From Dongia_A sp035695765 (GTDB lineage: Bacteria; Pseudomonadota; Alphaproteobacteria; Dongiales; Dongiaceae), in the NCBI GenBank assembly GCA_035695765.1, contig DASRRI010000150.1, positions 1-64,000 of the forward strand: 64,000 bases of DNA, given 5' to 3'. This document shows, one piece after another, positions 43,871 to 52,240 of this stretch. Position 1 is the stretch's first letter, and the number at the start of each line of letters is the position of its first letter. The notes beneath the pieces were generated by a model. The model saw nothing but the letters and a program-made list of their open reading frames with translations, was not told the DNA's origin and searched no databases. The position numbers and the translations under genes are program-made.

Positions 43871-45157
43871 TTAGCCTTCGACGACGTCTTCCAGGGTGCG
43901 GCAGCCGGGCCGCTTGGCCTGGACCAGGACGGCCATATTGCCGGGCTTGTGCTGGTTCTTCCACATCTTGGTATGGGCGGCAGGGATGTCGTGCCAACCG
44001 AACACTTCGGACATGCAGGGATCGATGCGCCGCTCGATCACCAGGTTATTGGCCTGGCTCGCCTGCAGCAGGTTGGCGAAATGGCTGCCCTGGATGCGCT
44101 TCTGCCGCATCCAGACGAAGCGCGCATCCATGGTGAGGTTGTAGCCGGTCGTGCCGGCACAGAACACCACCATACCGCCGCGCTTCACCACGAAGCAGGA
44201 GACCGGGAAGGTCTGCTCGCCCGGATGCTCGAACACGAAATCGACGTCAACGCCCTTGCCGGTGACGCCCCAGATCGCCTTGCCGAATTCGCGGCAGCGC
44301 TTCATGTAGTCGTTGTAGCCGGCAGTGTCGTCGACGTCGGGCAGCTGGCCCCAGCAATTGAATTCGTTGCGGTTGATGACGCCCTTGGCGCCCAGCGACA
44401 TGACGAACTCGCGCTTGCTCTCGTCCGAGATGACGCCGATCGCATTGGCACCGGCCGTCGCGCACAGCTGCACCGCCATCGAGCCGATGCCACCCGACGA
44501 GCCCCAGATCAGCACGTTGTGACCGGGCCGCAGGATATGCGGACGGTGACCGAACAGCATGCGATAGGCGGTGGCGAGCGTCAGCATATAGCAGGCGCTC
44601 TCTTCCCAGGTCAGGTGCTTGGCCCGCGGCATCAGCTGCCGCCCCTGCACCTTGGCGAACTGCGCGAAGGATCCGTCCGGCGTCTCGTAGCCCCAGATGC
44701 GCTGCGAGGGCGAGAACATCGGGTCGCCGCCGTTGCACTCCTCATCATCGCCGTCATCCTGGTTGCAATGGACGACGACCTCGTCACCCACCTTCCAGCG
44801 CTTGACCTTGGAGCCGACGGCCCACACGATGCCGGCCGCGTCCGAGCCGGCGATGTGATACTCGGCCTTGTGCACGTCGAACGGCGAGATCGGCTTGCCC
44901 AATCCCGCCCAGACGCCGTTGTAATTGACGCCCGCCGCCATCACGAGCACGACCACCTCGTCCTGGTCCGGGACGGGGGTCGGCACCACCTCGACCTGCA
45001 TGCTCTGCTCGGGCGGACCGTGGCGCTCGCGCCGGATCGCCCAGGCATACATCTTGGCCGGCAGGTGCCCCATCGGTGGGATCTCGCCGACCTCGTAGAG
45101 GTCCTTGCGTCCCCCATTCCCCTTATGAAGCTGGATCACTGCTGCCGCTTCGGACAT
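43871..45157 (-). CDS. ccr: Crotonyl-CoA carboxylase/reductase
   Basis: Key enzyme of the ethylmalonyl-CoA pathway: reductive carboxylation of crotonyl-CoA to ethylmalonyl-CoA with NADPH and CO2. The 428 residues are full length for the MDR-fold family, with VMAAGVNYNGVWAGLG near the N-terminus, HCNQDDGDDEECNGGDPMFSPSQRIWGYE in the substrate/CO2 region, the Rossmann loop LIWGSSGGIGSMAVQL and the conserved FEHPGEQTFPVS. It heads the operon with mcd; a TTGC-rich palindromic site lies about 60-80 bases upstream. Confidence 0.96.
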   Translation of the reverse strand: MSEAAAVIQLHKGNGGRKDLYEVGEIPPMGHLPAKMYAWAIRRERHGPPEQSMQVEVVPTPVPDQDEVVVLVMAAGVNYNGVWAGLGKPISPFDVHKAEYHIAGSDAAGIVWAVGSKVKRWKVGDEVVVHCNQDDGDDEECNGGDPMFSPSQRIWGYETPDGSFAQFAKVQGRQLMPRAKHLTWEESACYMLTLATAYRMLFGHRPHILRPGHNVLIWGSSGGIGSMAVQLCATAGANAIGVISDESKREFVMSLGAKGVINRNEFNCWGQLPDVDDTAGYNDYMKRCREFGKAIWGVTGKGVDVDFVFEHPGEQTFPVSCFVVKRGGMVVFCAGTTGYNLTMDARFVWMRQKRIQGSHFANLLQASQANNLVIERRIDPCMSEVFGWHDIPAAHTKMWKNQHKPGNMAVLVQAKRPGCRTLEDVVEG

Positions 45158-45521
45158 GTGCCTGATCTCCCTATGGCTTTGCCCTGCACTCCCTCAAAAT
45201 CCATCATGCCTTCGCACTTGCGATTGCGCAATGCAAAATGGTCATGATAGTTCCAGTTGACCTACCGACTTAAGTATAAAGTGACCAAAAGTCTGGCAAT
45301 CCAGAAATTATATTCCACACGTATGTGTGCGGTGCGGCGCTCCATGGCGCCCCGGCCAACCAAGGCATAACCCGGCCTGGCGCGCTTGGTTGCCGCCACT
45401 GAGACCGACTCGTGCGTGGAGCGGCGCGCCTTGTGAGCGCCCCACGTCGGCCGCAATGGCGACCGAATCGTCGCGAAATCCTGGGCCGCTTCCCGCTCAT
45501 TTCAAATCAAGGAGATATTCA
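45158..45521. other. Intergenic gap between ccr and the beta-lactamase pseudogene
   Basis: About 364 bases with no supportable gene. The left part holds the ccr upstream region, including the palindromic site at 45218-45236 and an AT-rich stretch (45260-45320) with promoter-like TATTCC/TATAAA runs. The right part leads to the pseudogene's AGGAGA ribosome binding site. Two short leftward frames here have no support. Confidence 0.4.
45218..45236. promoter_or_regulatory. Palindromic TTGC site upstream of ccr
   Basis: TTGCGATTGCGCAATGCAA contains the perfect 10-bp palindrome ATTGCGCAAT flanked by TTGC and GCAA. It lies 61-79 bases upstream of the ccr start. Regulators of the short-chain acyl-CoA type (PccR/RamB-like) recognise TTGCAAA-like half-sites, so this is a candidate operator. 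A related TTGCGTTGCAAAA lies upstream of ecm. Confidence 0.4.
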
Positions 45522-46426
45522 ATGGTGACACGGCGCCGGTTTGCTCAGACCGCAGGCATCGCGATGATGGGTGGCGGCTTCGCCGCAGCGTCGCGGCCCG
45601 CACGCGCCGCAAACCGCCTTTCCGAAAAACTCCGCACGAACTTCGCTGCGATCGAGGAGAAGATTGCGGGCCACCTGGGTGTTGCCGTTCTCGATACCAT
45701 GACCGGCGAGACGGCGGGCCATCGCAGCGAGGAACGTTTCCCGTTGTGCAGCACCTTCAAGCTGCTGGCGAGTGCCGCGGTGCTGGCGCGCGTCGATGCA
45801 GGCAAGGAGAGCCTCGAACGCCGCATCGAGCTCGACTCTAGCATCCTCCTGCCCAATTCACCGGCCACCGAGAAACGCGTTGGCGGGCCGGGCATGACGC
45901 TCGCGGAACTCTGCGATGGCGCGATCACCTTGACCGACAACGCCGCCGGCAATCTGCTGCTGGAGGCGATCGGCGGCCCGGCGGGCTTGACGGCGTACAT
46001 GCGCTCGCTCGGCGATCCGATCACGCGGTTGGGCCGCACCGAACCGACCCGACCCTCAATGAATCGACACCGGGTGACGAGCGCGACACCACGAAACCGG
46101 CTGCGATCACGGCGGACCTGAAAGCGCTGATCCTGGGCGATGCGTTGTCGAGCGGCTCCAAGAAGCACTTGACCGACTGGATGATCGCCACCAAGACCGG
46201 CGACGCACGCCTGCGCGCCGGCTTGCCGAAGGATTAGCTGGTCGGCGACAAGACCGGCACGGGCAGGCGCGGCAGCACCAACGACATCGGCCTCGCTTGG
46301 CCGCCGCGGCGGGCTCCGATCATCGTTGCGGTCTATTTGACCGACACCACCGCGCTGCTCGAGCGTCGGAATGCGGCGCTAGCCGACGTGGCCCGCGCCA
46401 TCGTGGCGACGCTGGATCGATCATAA
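45522..46426 (+). pseudogene. Class A beta-lactamase pseudogene
   Basis: Remnant of a serine beta-lactamase. The start (AGGAGA ahead of ATG 45522), a Tat-like export signal (MVTRRRFAQTAGIAMM) and the active-site CSTFK are intact; the SDN motif reads TDN. After RLGRTEPT a 5-bp tandem duplication GACCC-GACCC (46046-46055) shifts the frame. Past it, in the restored frame, come LNESTPGDERDTT with the Glu166 region, then an amber TAG at 46235-46237 where a Trp is expected (KD*LVGDKTGTG), and the normal C-terminus to a TAA at 46424. Two independent lesions mean it is inactive. Confidence 0.9.
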
Positions 46427-46473
46427 TCGCTGTGATCAGACGCTCCGCGGCGGGTGCCTTGACTCCGCCGCGG

Positions 46474-46840
46474 GGCGATAGTTGTGGGCGGCATATTGCG
46501 CGACGAAAACGAAGTAGAGGATGAGGACACCGGCGGCGAGCTTGCCGATGACTTGCGCACCATCCCCGATCGTCAGGGTCGCTAGGATGAACAAGATGAC
46601 GCCCAACACGTAGAACCTAATAATGATGAGGAAGCTCATGAACAGCTCCCCGCTAAGGCCGGTGTATTCGAAGCGCTGCCCCCTGCAGGCTGGTATGGGG
46701 CCAAGCGTAGCGGCGCAGGTTCGTCTTGCTCCAGAAGCAGTAGATCGAGAGCGTGATGATGTTGAGCAGCAGGTTCTAGATGAAGATCCAATAGAGCGCC
46801 CCGATAAGCCTTTCGAGACGTTGCGCCCGGTGATCTTAGA
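46474..46840 (-). pseudogene. Decayed fragment of a DUF898 membrane protein gene
   Basis: Paralogous to the gene at 50714-51891 but truncated at both ends. In the matching frame it reads AQRLERLIGALYWIFI, an amber stop (CTA at 46776-46778 on the plus strand, replacing a Lys codon), NLLLNIITLSIYCFWSKTNLRRYAWPHTSLQG, then a one-base excess in a run of five C (46679-46683) and, in the shifted frame, RFEYTGLSGELFMSFLII ... YFVFVAQYAAHNYR. Homology ends near 46476. The two DUF898 copies are clearly diverged, so this is an old duplication or an imported copy. Confidence 0.8.
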
Positions 46841-46860
46841 GTTGTAATCTTGAGGCGAGG

Positions 46861-47244
46861 AAGACATCGCCGCCAGCGATGAGCCGTTGGACCGACCCAA
46901 AATCGAGTGAGCTGGTTACTGGTCTTTTGCGTTGCTTTTCATCGGCGACTGTATCGACATCGACGCGGTGGAGGGCTGGATTGCAATCCATCCGTGGGGA
47001 CGACTCGAATGTCGAGGCTTCGCCGTTCCCGGCGGAGTGCCAAGCCTTCCCGACTTGTTCCACCGATCCAGACATCCAAGACCGGCTGGTTAGCGATGCC
47101 CTGGACCAGGGCGCGTTTGTCGCAATCGATCCGAGTCTGCCAGAGAAGTAAGCGCTGCGTGGACCACGCGGCCTCTTTCGGCGGTGCGGACTGTGATCAC
47201 TTGGCCTTCCCGTTGTGGCGGGCCAGTCATCAAGGGAGGCGACC
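46861..47244. other. Unassigned sequence upstream of the multicopper oxidase
   Basis: About 384 bases without a gene I can support. A 90-codon plus-strand frame (46879-47151) has no recognisable motif and looks like decayed sequence in the accessory patch. The last 20 bases hold the GGGAGG ribosome binding site of the oxidase. No promoter stands out. Confidence 0.35.
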
Positions 47245-49260
47245 GTGAGAAAGCGACGCTCGTTTTTCAACAAGACGGCTGTTGGCCGCCGCGGTTTTCT
47301 GAAAGTCGGCGCGGCAGCCGGGGTCGGATCGCTGTTGTTGGCGCCCTTCGGCTGGGTCAAGCGCGCGCGCGGAGCGCCACTGGCGGGCGGCTCACTCGAT
47401 CCGACGACGATCGCGAAATATTCGAGGCCTGTGTTCGTCCCGCCGGCCATGCCCATGACCGCCACGCTCAAGAAGCACGGAAAGCCCATCGGCTACTATG
47501 AGATCGCAGTTCGACAGTTTCGGCAGCAGATCCTGCCCGAGCCTTCGCCGATGACGACGGTCTGGGGCTATGGATCTGTCAATCATTCAGGAACGTTCAA
47601 TTATCCGGCGTACAGCATCGAGGCCGAGGTCGGCAGGCCGGTGCGGGTTAAGTGGATCAACGAGCTGGTTGACGAGAACGGACACTTTCTTCCGTACCTT
47701 CTGCCGGTGGATCAGACGCTTCATTGGGCGTATCCGCCCGGCGGCACGGAAGGCCGAGACATGCGTCCGACGTTCACCGAAACGCCGGGTCCCTACACGG
47801 GACCGGTCCCCATCGTCACCCACCTCCATGGCGGCCGCAACGCGGAAGAGAGCGACGGCTTCTCCGAGGCATGGTATCTGCCCGCGGCCGACGACATCCC
47901 GTCCGGATTCGCCACCGAAGGAAGCCACTACGAAACATTTCGAAACGAGTTCCTCGCCAAGGAAGACGTCGCGTGGGAGCCGGGGACCGCGACGTTCCAG
48001 TATCAGAACAAGCAGAGCGCCACGACACTGTGGTATCACGACCATTGTCTCGGCGTGACTCGCGTCAACGTCTATGCGGGTCTGGCGGGCTTCTACCTGC
48101 TGCGGGGTGGTCCAGACGATCTTCCGGCCGGCGCGCTTCCGGGTCCCGCTCCCGAGGTCGGCGCCGATCCGTTCGGCCGGTTCTATGAAATTCCGCTCGT
48201 CATCCAGGATCGATCCTTCAACGCCGATGGTTCGCTGTTCTATCCGGACAGCCGGGAGTTCTTCGATGGATTTGCCGGACCATACATTCCCGAAACCGAT
48301 GTGCCGCCGATCTGGAACCCGGAATTCTTTGGCAACACGATGGTGGTCAATGGCCGCACCTGGCCCTTCCTTGAAGTGGAGCCGCGCCGCTATCGCTTCC
48401 GCGTGCTCAACGCCAGCAACGCCCGCTTCGTGATCCTGAAGATCGTCACCGATCCGCTCGCAACCAGGCCGGCGAGCACCGCCCTGCCCATGTGGCAGAT
48501 CGGCGCCGATCGCGGCTTCCTGCGGCAGCCTACTATGCTCGAACAGCTCCTCATCGCTCCGGCGGAGCGGGCCGACGTCATCGTCGACTTCTCTGGGCTT
48601 ACCGTCGGAACCGAACTCTTTGTCATCAATGAAGGACCGGATGAGCCGTTCGGTGGCGGCGCGCCGGAAACCGATTTTGCGGCAGCGGACCCTGGCACGA
48701 CCGGCCAGGTGATGAAGCTCGTCATCGTGCCCCTTGCCAGCCAGGATGAGAGCCACGATCCGGCAAGCACCAAGTTCAGGCTGCCGACAGTAGAGCAGCT
48801 TGGGCCCCCGACCGTTACGCGGCAGGTCTCGCTCAACGAGGAAGTGAGCACGGTCTTCGATGGTCCGATCGCGGCACTGCTGGGAACGCTCGATCAATCT
48901 GGCGCCGCGATCCCGCTCGACTGGGCCGCGCCTATCACCGAGAATCCACGTTTCAACGCGGTCGAAATGTGGGAGCTGCACAATTTCACCGAGGATGCCC
49001 ACCCGATTCACATTCACGAAATAGGGTTCGAGGTCGTCAACCGGCAGCCGTTCGACGGCGCGCCCCGGCCGCCGGAGCCTTGGGAAACGGGCCGCAAGGA
49101 TACAGTGGTCGCATTCCCGGAGGAGATCACACGGGTCAAGGCGCGGTTCAACATAGCCGCCCTGTCAGTGTGGCACTGCCACATCCTCGAGCACGAGGAT
49201 AACCAGATGATGAGGCCGTACAGGATTGAACGCCAGCCGTCGGTCGTTGCCGAAGAGTAG
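47245..49260 (+). CDS. Tat-exported multicopper oxidase (CotA/bilirubin-oxidase-like)
   Basis: A 671-residue three-cupredoxin oxidase that couples one-electron substrate oxidation to four-electron O2 reduction in the periplasm. The N-terminus bears a twin-arginine signal (GRRGFLKVGAAAGVGSLLLA). All copper motifs are present: THLHGG and WYHDHCLG (type 2/3), HPIHIHEIGFEV and HCHILEHEDNQMM (type 1/3), the final Met suggesting a type 1 Met ligand. The GTG start at 47245 is set by GGGAGG; ORF extension to 47215 is not needed. It is the only intact gene in the accessory patch. Confidence 0.92.
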   Translation: MRKRRSFFNKTAVGRRGFLKVGAAAGVGSLLLAPFGWVKRARGAPLAGGSLDPTTIAKYSRPVFVPPAMPMTATLKKHGKPIGYYEIAVRQFRQQILPEPSPMTTVWGYGSVNHSGTFNYPAYSIEAEVGRPVRVKWINELVDENGHFLPYLLPVDQTLHWAYPPGGTEGRDMRPTFTETPGPYTGPVPIVTHLHGGRNAEESDGFSEAWYLPAADDIPSGFATEGSHYETFRNEFLAKEDVAWEPGTATFQYQNKQSATTLWYHDHCLGVTRVNVYAGLAGFYLLRGGPDDLPAGALPGPAPEVGADPFGRFYEIPLVIQDRSFNADGSLFYPDSREFFDGFAGPYIPETDVPPIWNPEFFGNTMVVNGRTWPFLEVEPRRYRFRVLNASNARFVILKIVTDPLATRPASTALPMWQIGADRGFLRQPTMLEQLLIAPAERADVIVDFSGLTVGTELFVINEGPDEPFGGGAPETDFAAADPGTTGQVMKLVIVPLASQDESHDPASTKFRLPTVEQLGPPTVTRQVSLNEEVSTVFDGPIAALLGTLDQSGAAIPLDWAAPITENPRFNAVEMWELHNFTEDAHPIHIHEIGFEVVNRQPFDGAPRPPEPWETGRKDTVVAFPEEITRVKARFNIAALSVWHCHILEHEDNQMMRPYRIERQPSVVAEE

Positions 49261-49309
49261 CGCGAGGTCGCGATGTCGATCTTATGATAGCGCGCTATTA
49301 GGTGTGTGT

Positions 49310-49566
49310 GCGCAGCACCGACAGCGCCGAACTCGGTCAGCAGATGGCGCCTGTAGAAGCCATTGCGCCGGTCGGCCTCCTGCCGGGCCGCCATCTTGGC
49401 AAGGTGGCGGTCGATCGCCGCATCCATGCGGCCGGACAGGATCGTCTTCAGCGCCTCGGCCGAGGCCAAGCGGTAAGTCCTTGCCCCATTCGACGCCCTC
49501 GGCTTGCATTGCTTCCATCATCCGGAACGCCCGCGGTAAATTCTTGATTGTCGCTGCCTGCGGCAT
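49310..49566 (-). mobile_element. IS256-family transposase remnant
   Basis: N-terminal piece of an IS256-type transposase. From ATG 49566 (AAGGAG upstream) it reads MPQAATIKNLPRAFRMMEAM then QAEGVEWGKD, after which a frameshift moves to another frame reading ASAEALKTILSGRMDAAIDRHLAKMAARQ and RRNGFYRRHLLTEFGAV. Similarity stops near 49310, where the sequence runs into the multicopper oxidase 3' flank. No DDE catalytic domain and no terminal repeats remain. Confidence 0.75.
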
Positions 49567-49633
49567 TGGGGGGTACTCCTTGTGAGCTCAGCTACCCGCG
49601 GCCCAGGCCGACTTCTTGCGGACGTTTCGTCGA

Positions 49634-50698
49634 TCATTTGCTGTCGCATACCTTGCGCAGCGCCTGCCAGTCGGCATCGCTCATCGCGGGCGCGCCGGTC
49701 GGCGGCTGCTTGGTGGCTGTGATCCGCGCGTCGAGGTCGGGATGGCTTGAGAGGAACTCCGGCAGCTTGCTGAACACACCTTTGCTCACGTCGGACTTGA
49801 TGATGCCAAAGAACGCCGACATGCCGTCAGCGCGGATGCCGGCCCTTTGCAGCAGCTCGATGCCGCGCTGGTCGGCTTCCCGCTCCATGTCGCGGCTGTA
49901 CGACAAGGCGAGCGCGAGCTGCCCCACGCCGGCGAGCGAGGAATCGCCGAAGATCAAGGTCAGGGCGGCGCCCAGCCCCAGCTGATGGATGAGCCCGCGC
50001 ATCGGATGATGCAGTTCCACGTGGCCCATCTCGTGCGCGATCACGCCCGCCACCATTTCCGGAGACTTGGCGCGGTCGATCAGTCCGGAAAAGACCACGA
50101 TGCGATGGCCAGGAACGGCGAAGGCGTTCGGATCGCCTTCCTTGATGACGAACAGCTTGACCCCGTCGCCCGGCTCGTCATCGGGCCAGATCCGGTCGCC
50201 GAGCGCCTGCAGGGCCCGCAATCCATCGGCGCCTGAACAGCGCCGGGGCTTGGGAAACCACGCCTCCTCGATCTGCGCACCAATTCGGTCCTCCCAGCTC
50301 GGCGGGATCCAGGCGGCGATTAGTACCGAGGCGCGCGTCCAGCCGAGATAGAGCAGCGCGCAGACCACTGCGCCCACCGCACCCCACAGCACGAAAGATT
50401 TCAGTAACCCTGTCCGCTCCCGCGCGCGCCAGCGCTTCAGCTGCGGGTGTTCCGCCAGCAGCGCCTCGAGCTGCGGCCCCGCCAGGATCTCCAGCCGCGC
50501 CGCATGGTCAGGCTCGAGCCGCAGCACATAGGCGCCGCTGACCGCATTCTGGTTCGCGACGCGGATGTGAGAGAACGGCCAGATCGCGACCGACGCACCA
50601 CTTTCGTCGAGGATCTCGATCTCCATCGAACGGATCGCCAGCGCGACGCTGCGCGGCTTGGCGATCCTCCCGTCGAAGAAGCGATGAAGCTCGCTCAT
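49634..50698 (-). CDS. M48 family metalloprotease
   Basis: Membrane-anchored zinc protease of 354 residues. An N-terminal DUF-like segment (about 1-90), one or two membrane helices (about 105-130), then the M48 domain: FVIKEGDPNAFAVPGHRIVVFSGL, the HEMGH zinc site near residue 220, and the third ligand in YSRDMEREADQRG. It follows the DUF898 (YjgN-type) gene by 15 bases, a recurrent pairing of unknown purpose. Confidence 0.9.
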   Translation of the reverse strand: MSELHRFFDGRIAKPRSVALAIRSMEIEILDESGASVAIWPFSHIRVANQNAVSGAYVLRLEPDHAARLEILAGPQLEALLAEHPQLKRWRARERTGLLKSFVLWGAVGAVVCALLYLGWTRASVLIAAWIPPSWEDRIGAQIEEAWFPKPRRCSGADGLRALQALGDRIWPDDEPGDGVKLFVIKEGDPNAFAVPGHRIVVFSGLIDRAKSPEMVAGVIAHEMGHVELHHPMRGLIHQLGLGAALTLIFGDSSLAGVGQLALALSYSRDMEREADQRGIELLQRAGIRADGMSAFFGIIKSDVSKGVFSKLPEFLSSHPDLDARITATKQPPTGAPAMSDADWQALRKVCDSK

Positions 50699-50713
50699 TC
50701 CCGTTTCGGTTCC

Positions 50714-51891
50714 CTAGAAGAACCCAGGGTCGAAGGCTTCGAGCAGCCCTTCCCCGAATTTCGGCCGATCGAGCGTCGTCTGCTGCAGCCGTCCGACGTC
50801 GAGCTCGCCATGGATCGTCACCCGGTCCACGAAGAACTTGAGGCTGCGATGGACCGCGATCGGGAAACCAAGGCCGAGGGTCAGCACGACCAGCAGGAGG
50901 TTGCCGACCCACAGGCTGATATAGCTCCAGGCGGTGACTTCGCTCGAAAATTTCAGTTCCGCGAGCTGCAGGTTGTTGGCGATGGCGCGAAACAGCGCGG
51001 CGACATAGGGCGCATAGGCGACGATCGCGATCAGCGCGATGCCGAGATACAAGAGCACGAGAAAGCTGAAGCCGAGTGCGATCAGCTGCTGCTTTTGCTC
51101 CTCGGTCAGATCCGCCGGGACACCCATTTCATTGGCCTGCTGGAGCTGCTGTATCACCGGCATCAGGTCGAACGCCATGATGACCGCGTAGGCGAGGCCG
51201 CCGAGCAAGAGCAGCAGCACGATCATGCCAATGATCGTGAAGACGAAGCCGAGGATGAAGGAGAGATAGACCGATCTCGCCGATGCCTGGAGCGAAGCCT
51301 TGGCATTGCCGAAATAGCTGTGATTGAACCGGTCCTCGGCAAGACGCAGCGTGATCCACGGCGTCGCTAGGTTGAGCGTGACGAGGTTGAGAAGCGAGAG
51401 CAGGAAGGCCTTCACGCCGTATTTCCAGGCCGAGCCCGTCATGCCACCACGGATGCCGCTCCACAGCGTGCGGGTCAGGCGGTAATTCTGCGCCGCGTAT
51501 TGCGCGACGAAGATGAAATAGACCAGCAGGACGCCGACCATGACCCTGCCGAGCACTTCCAGGCTGGTTCCGAGTGCCAGCGAGGCCACCGTGAACAAGA
51601 TGATACCGACGACGTAGAACGCGACCACGATCAGGAACCCGATGAGGAGCTCGCCGCCACGCCCGGTATATTCGAAGCGCTGCCCTGCAGGCTGGTGTGC
51701 GACCAGGCATAGCGGCGCAGATTGGTCTTGCCCCAGAAGCGGTAGATCGAGAGCGTGATGATATTCAGCAGGAAGTTCTTGATGAATATCCAGTAGAGCG
51801 CGCCGATGGTCCCGTCATAGTGCAGCCTCTGCACCGGCTGCTCTGCGCTCGGCCAGGATGAGGCCGCAATGGCTCCGCCTTGATCGTTCAT
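50714..51891 (-). pseudogene. DUF898 (YjgN-type) multipass membrane protein, single-base frameshift
   Basis: The first part, from ATG 51891 (GGGGGG upstream), encodes MNDQGGAIAAS ... TIGALYWIFIKNFLLNIITLSIYRFWGKTNLRRYAWSHTSLQG, then derails to a stop at 51631. The rest of the family sequence continues in another frame from RFEYTGRGGELLIGFLIVVAFYVVGIILF to the stop at 50714. One base is missing near CCC at 51683-51685 (normal frame needs one more). Apart from this the gene is full length with several membrane helices, so sequencing error, recent mutation or rare recoding are all possible. Co-oriented with the M48 gene. Confidence 0.7.
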
Positions 51892-52095
51892 GACGCCCCC
51901 CAAAAATGCGCACGCGGCGCGCTCTGTGTCGCGCTCATCCGCCCTCACCATTCCCCGCCGCCAGACTAGAAATAAAATCATAGGCGGGCAAGGCGCCAAA
52001 AGCTCTGTCGCAACTACCAGTATGTGCGTTCAAGCGGGTTTGAGGACGCCGCGCCGCCTTGACTTCGCGGCTGGCCTGTGAATACTGCGCGCGAC

Positions 52096-52146
52096 TACGT
52101 GGTGATTTGGACCGGATTGCGGCCACGTTAAACAAGCGGCTAAAAG
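52096..52146 (+). promoter_or_regulatory. SAM-II riboswitch
   Basis: The sequence ACGTGGTGATTTGG ... GCGGCCACGTTAAACAAG ... GCTAAAA matches the SAM-II (metA motif) aptamer: P1 pairs CGTGG (52098-52102) with CCACG (52123-52127), and the conserved TTAAA and GCTAAA elements form the pseudoknot. It lies about 95 bases upstream of metZ. SAM-II RNAs lower expression of methionine genes when SAM is abundant. Confidence 0.9.
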
Positions 52147-52169
52147 GTGCCTGGCGAATTTTTCACGCG

Positions 52170-52200
52170 CCTCGACCTTTGTTCCGGTCGGGGTTTTTTT
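52170..52200 (+). terminator. Attenuator-type terminator between the SAM-II riboswitch and metZ
   Basis: Stem CCTCGACC (52170-52177) with GGTCGGGG (52186-52193), one G-T pair, 8-base loop, followed by seven T. It lies after the aptamer and before the metZ ribosome binding site, so it is probably the expression platform that stops transcription. Confidence 0.8.
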
Positions 52201-52240
52201 GTGCCCGGATGCTGGCGACAGACGTCCGGGGGGAGCCAGG

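Noticed and set aside
42884..45247. 787-codon plus-strand frame antisense to mcd and ccr
   Set aside because: Spans two well-supported enzymes on the other strand and the gap between them; His/Asp/Leu-rich shadow without motifs.
46445..46473. 9-bp inverted repeat CCGCGGCGG/CCGCCGCGG after the beta-lactamase pseudogene as a terminator
   Set aside because: No T-run on either side; kept only as a note.
46836..47489. 217-codon minus-strand frame next to the multicopper oxidase
   Set aside because: Overlaps the oxidase's Tat signal on the other strand and has no domain; shadow plus decayed DNA.
47587..49017. 476-codon minus-strand frame antisense to the multicopper oxidase
   Set aside because: All copper motifs are on the plus strand; this frame has no recognisable feature.
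51631..51891. Programmed -1 frameshift in the DUF898 gene
   Set aside because: No canonical slippery heptamer and the paralogue needs the opposite shift, so mutation, slippage or sequencing error is more likely than conserved recoding.
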